NCBI RefSeq assembly: GCF_004193775.1 | Contig: NC_041008.1 | Coordinates: 7,394,731 to 7,458,730 of the forward strand | DNA from: Glycine soja | Taxonomy: Eukaryota > Streptophyta > Magnoliopsida > Fabales > Fabaceae | Length of the DNA stretch: 64,000 nucleotides | Reading direction: 5' to 3' | In this document: one piece after another, positions 12,168-24,427 of the stretch | Layout: the number at the start of each line of letters is the position of its first letter | Numbering within the stretch: the first letter of the stretch is position 1 | Program-made: the position numbers and the translations under genes | The notes under the pieces: model-generated | Databases searched by the model: none | What the model saw: only the letters and a program-made list of their open reading frames with translations | What the model was told of the DNA's origin: nothing

Positions 12168-14800
12168 ATAAAATCCAGAACAAATGCCTAATTGCCCTCC
12201 AAGATTTTGGAAAGATAGATATTCTTACTCTTCTTCCACACTACCTGCTGTTCCAAACTTTTCAAATGATGAAGAGGTATCAAACCTGCTACTATTATGA
12301 TTTAAAAATAACAAACCATTGCAAGCTTGAACTTTTCTTTTGCTTGACAATTCCAAACATAGAAGATGTTAAGCTGCAACCCATGTGTGAGACAAATTGT
12401 TTGCAAGGATAGCTACACTATCAACAACTCAGTATAAATTGGAATATTTATTTGGGAGATTTTGTTCTACTCCTATTCACAAAATAGAGGTGGGTGAGAA
12501 TTACACTTGTAGTTCTGAGCATCCATTGGCAGGTTAGAATGTGATTCTTGAACTCAGAAAATTATATTTTGTTCAAACTTATTAAGTATTAAGCTTAGTT
12601 TCCATCAGCATCCATATGTGGACAAATGTATATTGAATTATGCTTCTTTTTTTTTTATCACCAAAGAAGGTATATGAAGAACCATCTGAAGCATTAATGC
12701 TGCCAAAGTTGCGTATTTTTCTTTACCAGAACCAGAACTTGTAGTATTTCTTTTATTTTTTTGGTTGTGTCCATCAATACCTGTACACCAAAATTACGTA
12801 TCTTATAGTTCAATGATACTGTAAACTACTCAATGTCTTTGTAATAGTCTAGTTTGGTACGAAAATTATATATAATACTTTCGTATTGGAACAAAATGTC
12901 TTTGTTTGGTGATACACTTTTACGAAATTATTCGCAAGCAATAAGCATCTTGCATTCCCTCTTAGAACCTCGTGGCTTTGTTCTACAAGCAGGTAAAAAT
13001 GTGGTAATTTTTTTGGAATACCAATTTTTCCGCTTGAAAACCCACACCTGCGAGAGCAAGGTGATTTTTAATTAGTGTTTTTTTGGTACTGAAATCCCAA
13101 TCTCAAACTTGAAATTATTATAATATAATAATAAGGTTTAAAAGTTGTTTGAGGATTAAAATGAAGATTTTAACTTTTAAGGATTAATTTCATAAAATTC
13201 TTATATAATTTTACAGTAACATTTCCCATTTCTTAACGTTTACTGTTTAAAATTATAATTCCAAACCTTCTCACACTATAAACTATTCTTCCCATTTTTG
13301 CTATTTTTCTCATCATTTTCTTCATTACTATTACTATAATCACTGTTACTATATTTGTTCTTACACTAGTTGGCTTCATTGTCTTCATGAACTAAGCTTG
13401 AATTATATCAGTGTGCTTAAGCATGTGATTAAACGGAATAGATCACATTGGCCTATGATTAAAATGGACCGGTCCACATTAGCTTTTAATTTTGTTTTCA
13501 TTGTATTTGATTGGTGGGTTGGACCAATTAATTTTAAGTTAGCCCAAAATGAAATTTCTCGTTTAAACTTTCAGTTATAAAGAAAATTTAAAAAATAAGT
13601 ATTTTTTATGTGGGCAAATAAGTCGAACAGTAACTTCACAAAACAAATTTGTTTTTGTGAGTCATGCTAACGAACCCGCATAACAATTAAATGACCTAAA
13701 CTCTACATGATTCAAACCAAAGCAAGTCATGGTTACATAACTAGTCCACGATCATTATTCATAAGCCCACCACTACTCACGCATAGTGATATGGACGTCA
13801 ACTTTAGGGGCATAGAGTAGAAGAGAAATTTTAGTTTCTTGGTAATCTTAGACGAAGAAACTTTATTTCTTATGTTTGGTATTAGTTTTAAAAAATAATA
13901 TTTTTGGAAAATCTAAGAATTTTTTTTAATTAGTTTTCAAAAAAAAAATATTCTCATAGATGTAGCCAGAATCTATTTTTTTTTCTTGTTAAATATTTTT
14001 TAAACTAGGGTACAAAAAATCACATTACTTTTATTAGATTATTTAATGTGAAATAATTAAAATAACCAGTAAAAATATTATGTAATTTTTTAATTTTTAA
14101 AAAATTTATATAAATATTTCCAAAAATATTTATGATTAATCAAATGAATTTTATTCATTCTCAAGAATCATGATTCTCACACATGAAAAAAAAAATCCCA
14201 CACCAAATGCCATGCTTATTTAAAGTAGTACCTATTTATCTAACATGGAATCATTACTTTTATACTAATTAAATAGAATATACTCTCTTTTTATTGGTAA
14301 CGAATAAACACTATTTTAATGCTAAATTTAACTACTAAAATTAGTAATTGAAAAGTATTAATTAAAGTGTTATCATTTAAGTAATTTAAAAAATATTTGT
14401 AGATCATTTTTTGTGAAAATATTGGAAGATCATTCATATCTTTATCATAAAATATGATAAATATGTGATCGCAAATTACGACCATGATCATTTAATAGGT
14501 AAAATTCTAACTTATTATGAGTAATTTGGGTGGATATTCATTAAATTTAGGATCAAATATAATTTTTTTTTACTGAATAGAATAGGACCAAATATCATCC
14601 TAATTCAATTATTATACCAAATATAAAATGTCGAAGATAGTAACTAACATACATTTTTAATTATGCATTTGATTCATCTTTAAATCTAAGATATTAATGT
14701 ATCCAGGTCACGAATTTAATTTTCTAAACTAAGGTCCACACTTTAAAGAAGAAAATCGATGGTCATACTTATTGATTAAAAAATTTATTCAAAAAAAGTT
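12168..14800. other. Intergenic, PEX16 3' UTR then AT-rich DNA
   Basis: The first few hundred bases are presumably PEX16 3' UTR. The remainder is AT-rich with several short frames that lack any recognisable protein. No RNA gene was recognised. Confidence 0.5.
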
Positions 14801-14837
14801 ATTGATTAAAAAATTAAAGAGAGATATTTTTAATAAC

Positions 14838-14885
14838 TTCACTCACTCACTCACTCTCTCTCTCTCTCTCTCAAACACACACACG
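14838..14885. repeat. Compound microsatellite (ACTC)n (CT)n (AC)n
   Basis: A run of ACTC units passes into CT units and then into ACACAC. This is a simple sequence repeat likely to vary in length between accessions. Confidence 0.85.
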
Positions 14886-15734
14886 TTAACAGATTTTTCA
14901 ATTATAAATCCATATTTTCCTTTTCTTTTATCATTATCAATTTAGATGAGTCAAATCTTATAGAATTTTATAGTTACTAGATGAAGGCGTGGAATTTAAT
15001 AATAATTCATTCATCATTCATCTGGGTTTAACACAATGTACCACTGTTTAAGAAGATTAAATAAAAGCAGACAAAACAGAATTCAACTTGGCAAAGTAGT
15101 TGGATGAAAAGATGAAAGAACGATATTTTACTTTGCTACCTAATCTTAACAAAAGTATGTGTTTTTTTGGTTACATAAGTAAATGTATATGAAACATAGT
15201 CAATTAAAAAATTAAGTTAATATTAAAATTATTCTATTAAGATTTTTTTTAATATATAATACAAAATAAATGAATTCTTTAAACATGCTGACCATGGGTG
15301 TATAAAAGTACTTTATTGTAAAAGATAAAACTCTCTTCAAATATATATATTTCAAAAAGGATTAATGTCTTGCAGCAAATAGAATATAACCCCAATGCAT
15401 AAAAATTGTTTTTACCATAGATTGTATTCATGGTAAAATCACTCATTTCTTGCTGTCATGGCCACTCACCAACAAGCATCGTGGATCAAGCTTAGAAGGG
15501 GCCCCTCCTATCCCAAAGAAATAAGCAAAGCCCCATTCTCATCCAATGGAATAGTTCCTCCCACCATTCACAATAAATAAACACCATCTACATTCAACCA
15601 AAAGAATAATAAAACTAAACGAAACAATTACGTCATTAGGAGTAGGCAAAAGTTGGTAGGATAATAAAGAATAAACAAATCAATAGGGAGAGAAGTGAGA
15701 GGGAGTGCCCTACACCATAATCTGCAGGAAATAG

Positions 15735-16357
15735 GGACCCACCTCCAAAGGTCCCCCATCCAGAAGCCAGTAGAGAAGAGGTAGTAGTAACTTAAATAAA
15801 TATAAATATGAAAAAACAAGTAGGGACCAATTGAGAAACTGGGTGTTGGTCAATACCCAATTTGCCACTAGAGGGTCCCAATAGGGGTAAGTGAGGTGGG
15901 GAGTGTGATAATGGTGGGTCCCACTTAGGGGCCACCACTATTTTTTCTTCCATTGTGGTCCACTTTCAAAGTGAGTGAGGGAGGGGGCAGAGGCACCCAA
16001 GTCCCAACCAAACCAGCACAGCAAGGCCATGGTCCTATATTTTTGGGGTGGTGGGACCCACGTGGGGGGAGGGAGCATGAGGAACCGTTGGATTTACGGA
16101 TGGGTGGGTCCCACTGGGACAGTGTACGGAGGGCAGTGCGCAGCCGGAGCCATAGAGAGAGGAGTCAGAGTGATTTTGGAAGATAAAGTGGGCCTGTGTG
16201 TGACGGGGGAGGGGGGTGGCCCATGGGCCATGGTTAGCATCTCAGCGTGCACACCGGTGCTTGTTGGCGCCACCACCACACACTCGTGTGGGCCCAAGCA
16301 CCCCTCTCTTCAACCCTGCCTGGCCCCCAAAAGGTGCATGGCCAAATATGGACCCAC
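15735..16357. promoter_or_regulatory. Cluster of class I/II TCP-binding motifs in a GC-rich island
   Basis: Exact motif matches by eye: GGACCCAC at 15735-15742, palindrome GTGGGTCCCAC at 15914-15924, GGGGCCAC (class II type GTGGNCCC on the other strand) at 15928-15935, palindrome GTGGGACCCAC at 16051-16061, palindrome GTGGGTCCCAC at 16104-16114, GTGGGCCC at 16288-16295 and GGACCCAC at 16350-16357. A G-box CCACGTGG overlaps the second palindrome (16058-16065). The known class I TCP consensus is GTGGGNCCCAC. The island lies about 5.5-6 kb upstream of the TCP gene at 21836. The overlapping short frames on both strands show no protein similarity and share the motif bias, so I read them as non-coding. 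Confidence 0.65.
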
Positions 16358-18175
16358 CCATCACCTTCTACATCATGGATACGTGTATAGTGAGACAAAC
16401 TATGAGTAAAAAATTTAGTTGCATAATTTCTATGAAGTTTAATAAGCATCTATCATACTAGGATGTACCAATTCATACATGATAGTTTTAATTTATCTTG
16501 TAATTTTAAGTTTAAATCTTGATATACAGTTACATTATATTTAGAGGGAAAGTTTTGTTTTCTTGTTATTTTATTCCACTCAAACATGAAAAATATGCAA
16601 TTAGGCATTTTCATTCAGGTAAAAATTATTAAAAAAAAATAGAAATAATTATGTTTGAATTAGATAAATTTACTATGATCCGAAAAATTCTAACATTGTT
16701 ACCTATTCCAGATTCAAACTTGAAATTATTGTTTCTTTCAAAAAAAACATTTAAATTATTATTAGATTGAAACGATTTCAACCTCACATTTATTGATTTA
16801 CTGAGGATACATTTCGTTTGAAGAAAAATAAATAAGCATATACTGTTAGCGTAATATAAAAAATTACTTTTCAATAATCAATCAAAAATAATTTTTATAT
16901 CACTTTTAAGATAATTATTTTAAAAGTTTAAGATGCATGTATGTTGGTGATTAAATAATTATATACACTGCCCATCCATGCACATATTATTTATTGATTT
17001 GCATATATTTTTTTTTGTTTTTATATTTCTTAACTAAGTAAGTGATGGATCGATGAGGGTTTTGTACAATCTTACTTTATTTTATTTTTGGTATTGGATT
17101 GAATTAGGATGGTACTCTATAGCAGCCACTGTGACTTGTTTTAGGCTTCTTAATTGCCAGCTACCGTGTGACATACTAGCTATGATAATGAGAGGTGAAC
17201 ACTATATCTATATCCCTCCTCTCAGTTTTGGGAATTCTGCTTTTACTTGTTTGCTACAAAATATACTTTTGTTTTGTGTTCGTTAAAATAGTGTTTGATC
17301 TATGCTGCTGGTTTTTATTATTGGATTATTTATTAGTTACTATAAGTTTGTAGAGTTTTGCTTAAAAAAAGAATTAGTAGAGTTTGAAGAGGATAACAGT
17401 TTCCTCCTCTAAATTAGTAATACTACTACCAACTATATTACTAATTATAATAATAATTATGTCTTTAAACTAGCCTTCTACCTAAAGAAGAGAAAAAGAA
17501 GCAGATGGTTAACCTGGGTTTCCTGTATGAATATTTATATATTTTCAAGAATATTGAAAATTATTGTGTCAAATGATAACACTAGAAAGTCGCCTAAGAA
17601 TATTGGATTTTGAAGGGGGGAAAAAGAAGAAGAAAAAATCACTTGAGGTTGGATTTTCCTAAAAACGAATCAAGAGTTAGAATTTATTTGTCTGGCTTTT
17701 CATCATAATGACGTGCCATGCGTTTTGATTCTTAGTGAGTGAGTAGTCCTTATCACTTTTATTCATCCTAACTATCACTAAATACTATCAAATTTATGAT
17801 TATTTTTTTTCGAATATTAGTAGTATTACTCTCGCCGAAATTGATACTTGGGTTTGGAGTGAGATATATATTCCCTGCAAGTACGGAATTTTCTAATTAA
17901 CAAGGTTTCTTCTTTTACTATTTAAACTTGTTTAATTTTAAATAGCTAATGCTTTAATTTTCTTTAAATCTTACGTAAGCCATGCGCATAACATCTTGTC
18001 TTCAACTTTTTACATTAACTATCAAAGCAATGCTTTTATTTACAATTGAACTTATATATACGTGTGTGTGTAATTTTTAATATTTACCATCTTTGCAATG
18101 CTCTCATTTCTTGTAGTGCCTTTTTCTTAGTGTAAGATGAGAAGAATACCTACATACATGCAAAAGATTCAAAGG

Positions 18176-18176
<1 letters not shown>

Positions 18177-18264
<88 letters not shown>
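18177..18264. repeat. (TA)44 microsatellite
   Basis: An uninterrupted run of 44 TA units, 88 bp, the longest simple repeat in the window. It is likely to be hypervariable and able to extrude a cruciform. Confidence 0.97.
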
Positions 18265-18266
<2 letters not shown>

Positions 18267-19760
18267 TTAATAACTGTAAATCAGTTAAAAATGTTGAATT
18301 TGTGAAAGATGACTTGCATTTTGATTCTCATATATTATATAATTTTTAGTGAGGAATGAAAATTTTTATATGTGATTAAGTCATGAACTAGGGTTAATCA
18401 TCGATCTAAAAGATTAAAGCTTATATAAATATTTTGGAGAAGATCAATCAAGGACTTAAAAATGTTATCTTATATATATTTATAATAATTTTTCATTTTG
18501 ATCTTTAAATTTAAAATTTATTATTAATTAAAACATAAAATGAAATAATAATTATTAAAAATAGTTAAATATATTTGAACACTAATAATAATTTTAAAAA
18601 TATTATGTATTTTTATAATTTTTAAGAAAAGTAGATATATAATATAAAGAATTATGTACAATTTAGGTAAAAATATAATTTTTGTAATTTGTAGAATTTG
18701 AAAAATTAAATTGACAGTTACATTTTAGAAAATATTTGTATTTTTAACAAAAATAATAATATTATCATTTGCACATCATTTATATGCAGTGAGTTATCAA
18801 ATATAAGAAAAGATAACTTATGTTCGATTTCAGTAGTTACTATAATTTTAACTGATTTGTTATCTTGTGTACATCAAATATTAAATAGGATTATAACTTT
18901 CAATACTTCTATTCTATATTACTTTCGTATCTTATTACATTCTATCGTATTCTCGCCACAGAACTAACCCTAAAATGTTAACATGATTAACAGAAGCAAA
19001 TAGGACAAAAACTAAAATGAAATAAGAAAATTTTATAAGAATAAAAGCCTTAACGAAAACAATTCTATATTATAACTAAGACCTAGAAGATTATCTAAAC
19101 GAAAAGAGAAAGTATAAAAAAAGTTAAAACATCAACTTGAATAGTTGAATTTCTAAAAAGTATATTGAGTTGAGTCTCGTAGAAAAAACCACAAAAAATC
19201 TCTAAAAGTACCTTGATCATTCCATGAAACACCTACCCTCCCTCCTCTACCATTCACTATTTCACTTTTCAGACGTCCTATGATACAAAACACACATGTA
19301 CGCAGCACACGCTCATGCTATTGATTTTAGATTTTAAGTCTTCGTCATTTCTCGCTGTTTCATTATTATTATTTCACTTCCCTTTTCTTTTCTTTTCTTC
19401 TTTTGTGTCTTTGTTTTCTTTCACTGAATATATATAATTTGGTTTGACAAAAACTTTTCTCAGTCCAAAAGTGGAACAATATATGCTCCTCATTGTTACA
19501 TGATATATATATGCCATTTCTCCTTTAATTTCTTCCTCATCTTAATCCTCTCTGCGCCAAAGGGAATTCCCCTCGTTCGAAGCATCGTTGTTTTTGTCCA
19601 CTTTTCATTTATTATTTTTTCTTCTTTCACCAATATCATTTTCAGGTTTCATTCATATAATCATATTTGGGAAAGTTATAAGATTAGCTTTATAATTATA
19701 GAGAGAAGGAAAGAATAAGAGATTGTATGCACATTTGAATTTTTTTCCCTATAATATAAT

Positions 19761-20050
19761 ATTCCCTCCATCTTTAATTATAGGATTTTTTTTTTCAAAA
19801 TTTTGTTCATTTTCATAAGATTCTTTTATAATTTTTAGATGTATTAATTATTTTTTATATATACTCTTATTTAATTATTTTTTCTTCAATCATTAATAAA
19901 AAATAATTAAGTGGGTAGAGAAATAAAAAAAAAAGACAATTATAAAATAATAATACAAATAATTGATATATTTAATGTGATCAATTAAATTAAATATTTT
20001 TTAAGAAGCATAAATTAATTAAAATAATCTTATAATTAAAATAAAAAAGT
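19761..20050. mobile_element. Stowaway-like (Tc1/mariner) MITE
   Basis: The left end reads TTCCCTCCATCTTTAATTA followed by TAGGA, close to the CTCCCTCCGT ends of plant mariner-type MITEs. The right end has the complementary TCTTATAATTAAAATAAAAAAG, with a TA after it. The inside is AT-rich and can fold back. Exact ends are uncertain. Confidence 0.5.
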
Positions 20051-21546
20051 ACTAACAAATTAACTACTGACATCTTTCGATAAAAAAATATAATCATGTT
20101 TTAACTAATAAGTATGTGTGATACATATTTAGTGTTTTAAACATAAATCTCTCCTACTGTAAAAAAAGAAAGAAAGAGATGAATCTGTCCTCTTGTTGGG
20201 CATTAGATGAATGATTAATTAAATGCATTCATGGCTTTAAAGTAGTGGGTACGGGCAATATAGCATGTTTAAAGATGTGTAACGTGCTTACTCTAAAGAA
20301 ATTTTAAATTGTTCTTGCTAGCTCCTACAAACAAAACTATCGTTGGCATGCAAATATTATTTATTCAAAACAATTCCGACTTGCCCGGGGATCAATTATC
20401 TCTCAAGTAGCGTTACGATTTTAACTCCCCGTCTTCCTATAATATGTACCGTTTTCAACTTTTACTCACAACATCATTCATTATGTAAGAGGTCTCATCA
20501 AAATTACTGAGGAATTATTCATATACAGTAATTTTATCTTTTTTTCCACCAATTATTCATATACATAAAAATTACTGAGGTCCCATTCATTATTTCTCTT
20601 TATTTTTTTTATCACACCATTTATTATATTTATTATTTGTTCTCTATTTCTTTTTCTGTCTTTCGTTTCTCCAACCAAATGTGAAGTCGACATTTATAAT
20701 TTTCCAAAATTATTCATGCATATATAAAAATTTATAAAAAAAAAAGAGGTAAAAATACTTTTTTGCCTTTTAATTTTTTATTTTAGTTTGACCTCCTAAA
20801 TTTAAAAAGTTTTCCTTTATCACAAATAAAAAGTTTCATCTTTGATATTTAAAGTATTTTTGTTAGATCAAGATGTTCCTTTCATAAATTTGCCCCATTA
20901 ACTTAGTGCACGTTTAAAATAAAGTTATGTCAGCGACAATATGTAACTTTTGCAAAGTTTCTTTATTTTGAAGTGGTTTTGTTGCCGTAATATGTTTATT
21001 AATAGTGTGTTTGAAGTTTATCGCAATGCTTATTAATAGTGTGTTTGAAGTGTTTTCAAATATGCTATTAATAAACTTGATAACATTAAACAAACTTTAT
21101 ATGAAAGTAGATGTCACATTAAATATGCATTAATTACATTAATCAAAATTAATATTATTAATTGATTAACGAATATAATATATTTGTGTTAAGAGTTTTT
21201 GTTGAAATCTACCAATGACATTTTTGAACAACAAAGTAAAATCTTGTCAAACGACTTACAACACCAAACCCAAACCCAAAATAAGGTAAATGAATAAAAT
21301 ACATTTTACCCTAAAAAAAAAAAACATTTTCCTTATCCCCCAAATAGTTCACGCCATCATCGATTCATCATGCAAGAATCTTATCAAGTTCACTTCCATT
21401 CTTCCATACCATTTTTCTTTCTTTTCGCTTTCTCTCTCTTTTTTTCTTTTTTTTCTTTTCTATCTTAACGTTTTTTGCAGTTGCCAAATAAGTGACTGAA
21501 TTGACCAAAACTCCCCCTACCGCAATCGCTCCTCCATGGGCCCCAG

Positions 21547-21668
21547 CACGTGCAATAGTCCTAGTCTCTATGGATCCATCAACGATCACCGTAGATTTCT
21601 TTCCATGTAAAAATCATGGACGGTAAGGGCCCCCACAAAACCACCTCTCTCATTCTCTCTATATATAG
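21547..21668 (+). promoter_or_regulatory. Core promoter of the TCP gene (G-box and TATA box)
   Basis: A G-box CACGTG lies at 21547-21552, just after TGGGCCCC. A TATATATAG TATA box lies at 21660-21668, followed by a C/A-rich leader of about 140 bp to the ATG at 21836. The segment AGGGCCCCCAC near 21625 resembles a TCP site with one mismatch. The start site would be expected near 21695. Confidence 0.65.
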
Positions 21669-21835
21669 TTACATAGTTATTATACACTCACGCAAACACA
21701 ACATCACACTTGCACTCTCATTCTAAGTTTCTAAACCAACTCAAACACCACTTTCCATCTTATACATCCTTAAACACTTTCGTTTGTTACACACGTTGTT
21801 GTGTTTTTTTTTTTTTTTTACGTTGCTGTTAAGTT

Positions 21836-22843
21836 ATGGCTGATGAAGCTTCTGGAGATGTTGATCTAAGGTTGGGAGAGCCCAAGGCGCCTAAAGAGGA
21901 GCCCGAGACGGAGGAGGGGTCTGCCATACGTGTGATGCCGGTGGCGGTTCACGTGCCGGCAGGGATGTCCATGTCCATGTCCAAGGCTCTGGCCCAAGCC
22001 CAAGCTCAGGCCCAAGCCCAAGCCCAACCACAAAAACGGGCCTCCACCAAAGACCGTCATACCAAAGTAGAGGGCCGAGGTAGGAGGATCCGAATGCCCG
22101 CCACGTGTGCGGCACGGATCTTCCAGCTGACCCGAGAACTTGGTCATAAATCCGACGGCGAAACCATCCGGTGGCTTCTCGAACACGCCGAACCTGCCAT
22201 CATCGCCGCCACCGGCACCGGTACCGTCCCCGCCATCGCGATGTCCGTCAACGGAACCCTAAAGATTCCAACCACTTCACCTTCCGACCAAGAACCCGGA
22301 GACCAGCCCGAGAGGAAGAAGCGCAAACGACCCGCGAATAGCGCCTACGTTGACATAAACGACGCCGCCGTTTCGATCTCCACCGGGCTCGCAAGCTCTA
22401 ATAATAATAACCAAAACGCAGCAACGACGACGACGATGACAATTCCGCAACATACAGCAATTCCTTTGCCGCAAGGAATGGTTCCCGTGTGGGCCATACC
22501 TTCAAACGCCGTCGTTCCGGCAGCAGGCGCGTTTTTTGTGGTTCCTCAAACGGCGTCGTTTCAGCATCAGCCTCAGTTCTTCACCATAGCGAGACCTATA
22601 TCCGCGTTTGTCTCTTCCCTGGTCACACCCGTTCAGCCTCAGCCAACCTCGATAACGTCTTCAAGCAACGCTAACGCTTCCTCCACCGCGCCGTCGTCGA
22701 AGTCGGCGGCGAGAGCCACCGTCATGGCTCCGACCACTACCACCGCCACCACCACTACCACGCAGATGCTGAGGGATTTCTCGTTGGAGATTTACGACAA
22801 GCAGGAGTTGCAGTTCATGTCGCGCGCGTCTTCCAAGCATTGA
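21836..22843 (+). CDS. TCP19: Class I TCP transcription factor, TCP9/TCP19-like
   Basis: Intronless, 335 aa, as usual for class I TCP genes. It starts with an acidic segment containing LRLGEP (also seen in TCP9/TCP19), then repeated MS units and a run of alternating Gln-Ala (about residues 51-66). The TCP domain follows at about 67-125: [18 protein letters not shown] is the basic region, then the helix-loop-helix with [17 protein letters not shown] and [12 protein letters not shown]. It lacks the four extra basic-region residues of class II. A second basic patch, KKRKRP, may aid nuclear import. The middle has [15 protein letters not shown] and GAFFVVPQ, and the end has [14 protein letters not shown], all typical of the TCP9/TCP19 branch. 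Class I TCPs bind GTGGGNCCCAC and control growth and cell-cycle genes. Regulation by its own family is suggested by motif clusters on both sides. TCP9 versus TCP19 orthology is not settled here. The gene body is far more GC-rich than its surroundings. Confidence 0.95.
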   Translation: MADEASGDVDLRLGEPKAPKEEPETEEGSAIRVMPVAVHVPAGMSMSMSKALAQAQAQAQAQAQPQKRASTKDRHTKVEGRGRRIRMPATCAARIFQLTRELGHKSDGETIRWLLEHAEPAIIAATGTGTVPAIAMSVNGTLKIPTTSPSDQEPGDQPERKKRKRPANSAYVDINDAAVSISTGLASSNNNNQNAATTTTMTIPQHTAIPLPQGMVPVWAIPSNAVVPAAGAFFVVPQTASFQHQPQFFTIARPISAFVSSLVTPVQPQPTSITSSSNANASSTAPSSKSAARATVMAPTTTTATTTTTQMLRDFSLEIYDKQELQFMSRASSKH

Positions 22844-22928
22844 GTGAGGAACGAGAAGATGAACTTGAATCTGGTTTCTTTGCTTCCGCCATGAACAACG
22901 ACGTCGTTGCTGCGGGAAAGAGGAAGAG

Positions 22929-22942
22929 CACGTGCGCACGTG
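22929..22942. promoter_or_regulatory. Twin G-boxes in the TCP 3' region
   Basis: CACGTG at 22929-22934 and again at 22937-22942, with start points 8 bp apart, about 90 bp after the TCP stop codon. Two TGGGGACC-type TCP half-sites follow within 80 bp. Confidence 0.5.
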
Positions 22943-22989
22943 ATGCGGGATTAAAAATGGTGGGGACCTCGTGCGTGTGGGTGTGGGTC

Positions 22990-24080
22990 AACACGAAAAG
23001 TGGAAGGCATGGTGGGGACCCAGTGCGGGGTACCACACAACCTGTACCAGAAGCTCAGAACTACTAGCTCTACGGAGAGAATTTTTCATAACAATTAATT
23101 AGAATAAATTATTTACATTTTAATTTTTATGTATTATTGTTCTAAAATATTTTATACTATTCACCAATCCAAAACTAAAGTACTATGGTTTTTAAGATGG
23201 TTATCATCAAAATCAACGCATTTATTCTATATAATTGTCTGCGATCCAACTATAGTATACAATTATTGCATATCATTTTTTATTAGATTAAAACTTTTTA
23301 TACTATTTTTTAATTGAAATTATAGTTTTATTCCAGTTATCTATGTTATGTATTTTTTTCTAGTGATAAATTTAGGGAAAGAAAATGGTGTCCCAGTTTA
23401 GGTAGAGTAAACATATGGATTCAAAGAATATTCGTAGATATATTTACATTTACTTTACCTTACCTCACGAGTAAAATCTCGAGTATATAATCTGTCATGT
23501 GATATTTTATTTTACTTCACTCAATTAACACCTCTCTCAATAATCTCTGTTATTTCTATCTTTTAATATAAATTTTTTGGTCACATCCTTTAATTATTTT
23601 TTTTCCTAACACTCTCTATCATAATTAAAGTTTGTTAAAAATTATAAAATCAAGAAAAATTCCTTTAATATGACGTTAAACAAACTAAAATTTACAATTG
23701 TAATAAATTTAATCAATACAAAATATATATTATATTTAGAAAACTATGTTAGAGAATGTTTTTAACCTTTCTCAACCTTTTTTATGTACAAAACTTTAAT
23801 TCTAAATAATAAACAGCTCCAAAAAAACTTGTCCTTGGTTTGGTTATAGAAAAAGAAGATCGGGAGAAAAATTAAAAAAATAATATGAATTTTACTTTTT
23901 TTTTTATTTCACACAACTGAACACACCAAGTATACAAGAGTCCTTTTCCTTAATTTTCAATTTTAAGCTAGGGAGGGTGAAATTTATGCAAGTAGGAGAG
24001 TGTGACCTTAAAATCAGTGATAAGAAAAATCTTTTGTTGTTTTAAAATAGAGAAGGTGTGATGTGTGTTTCTTTTTTCTT
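22990..24080. other. AT-rich intergenic DNA downstream of TCP
   Basis: Presumed end of the TCP 3' UTR, then AT-rich DNA with no recognisable gene or named repeat. Confidence 0.5.
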
Positions 24081-24097
24081 TTTGTTGGTGAGGGTGG

Positions 24098-24329
24098 GTG
24101 GGTCCACCTGATGGGTCATGTGAGGGTGGGTGCGGGACCCAAAGGGTAGGAGTGTGAGGGCAATGGGTGGACCCTACGGGACCGTTTATGCACCGTTCTC
24201 GAGCCGGCCTTTCCAAAGTGGTCCTTCTGCGCGCGAGAGTCCAGAAGGACACGTTTCACTCTCTGGCTCGTCGACAGGTGGGGCACCACTTTTACCCTTC
24301 GACACGTGGGGGTTTCGCAGGGGTCCCAC
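24098..24329. promoter_or_regulatory. Second cluster of TCP-type motifs
   Basis: GTGGGTCC at 24098-24105, GTGGACCC (class II type) at 24167-24174 and GGTCCCAC at 24322-24329, with a G-box CACGTG at 24303-24308 and several one-mismatch sites such as GGGACCCA near 24134. The stretch is GC-rich in an AT-rich setting and its short frames encode nothing recognisable. It begins about 1.25 kb beyond the TCP stop codon. It could serve the TCP gene or an unseen transcript. Confidence 0.5.
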
Positions 24330-24402
24330 GTTGTTGGACACGAACCACTTTGTTGGTTTTGGTTTGCTTGGCCCGGAGAAAACGTGAAGCAAGATTAACA
24401 TA

Positions 24403-24427
24403 GAGAGAGAGAGAGAGAGAGAGAGAA
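24403..24427. repeat. (GA)n microsatellite
   Basis: About 12 GA units directly after the GC-rich motif cluster. GA tracts of this kind often mark plant promoters and 5' UTRs, but no gene follows here. Confidence 0.85.

Larger units (their letters stand above)
16400..21650. other. AT-rich upstream intergenic DNA
   Basis: No gene recognised. It contains the (TA)n tract at 18177 and a Stowaway-like element near 19.8-20.05 kb, both listed separately. The region 20.4-21.6 kb is pyrimidine-rich and leads into the TCP promoter. Confidence 0.5.

Noticed and set aside
15953..16449. Overlapping short frames on both strands of the GC-rich island
   Set aside because: They arise from GC-rich sequence with few stops and repeat the Gly/Pro/His bias of the GTGGGNCCCAC motifs; none resembles a protein I know.
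21866..22186. 106-codon antisense frame within the TCP gene
   Set aside because: It mirrors the Gln-Ala and Met-Ser codon repeats of the TCP coding strand; the sense frame has clear family similarity.
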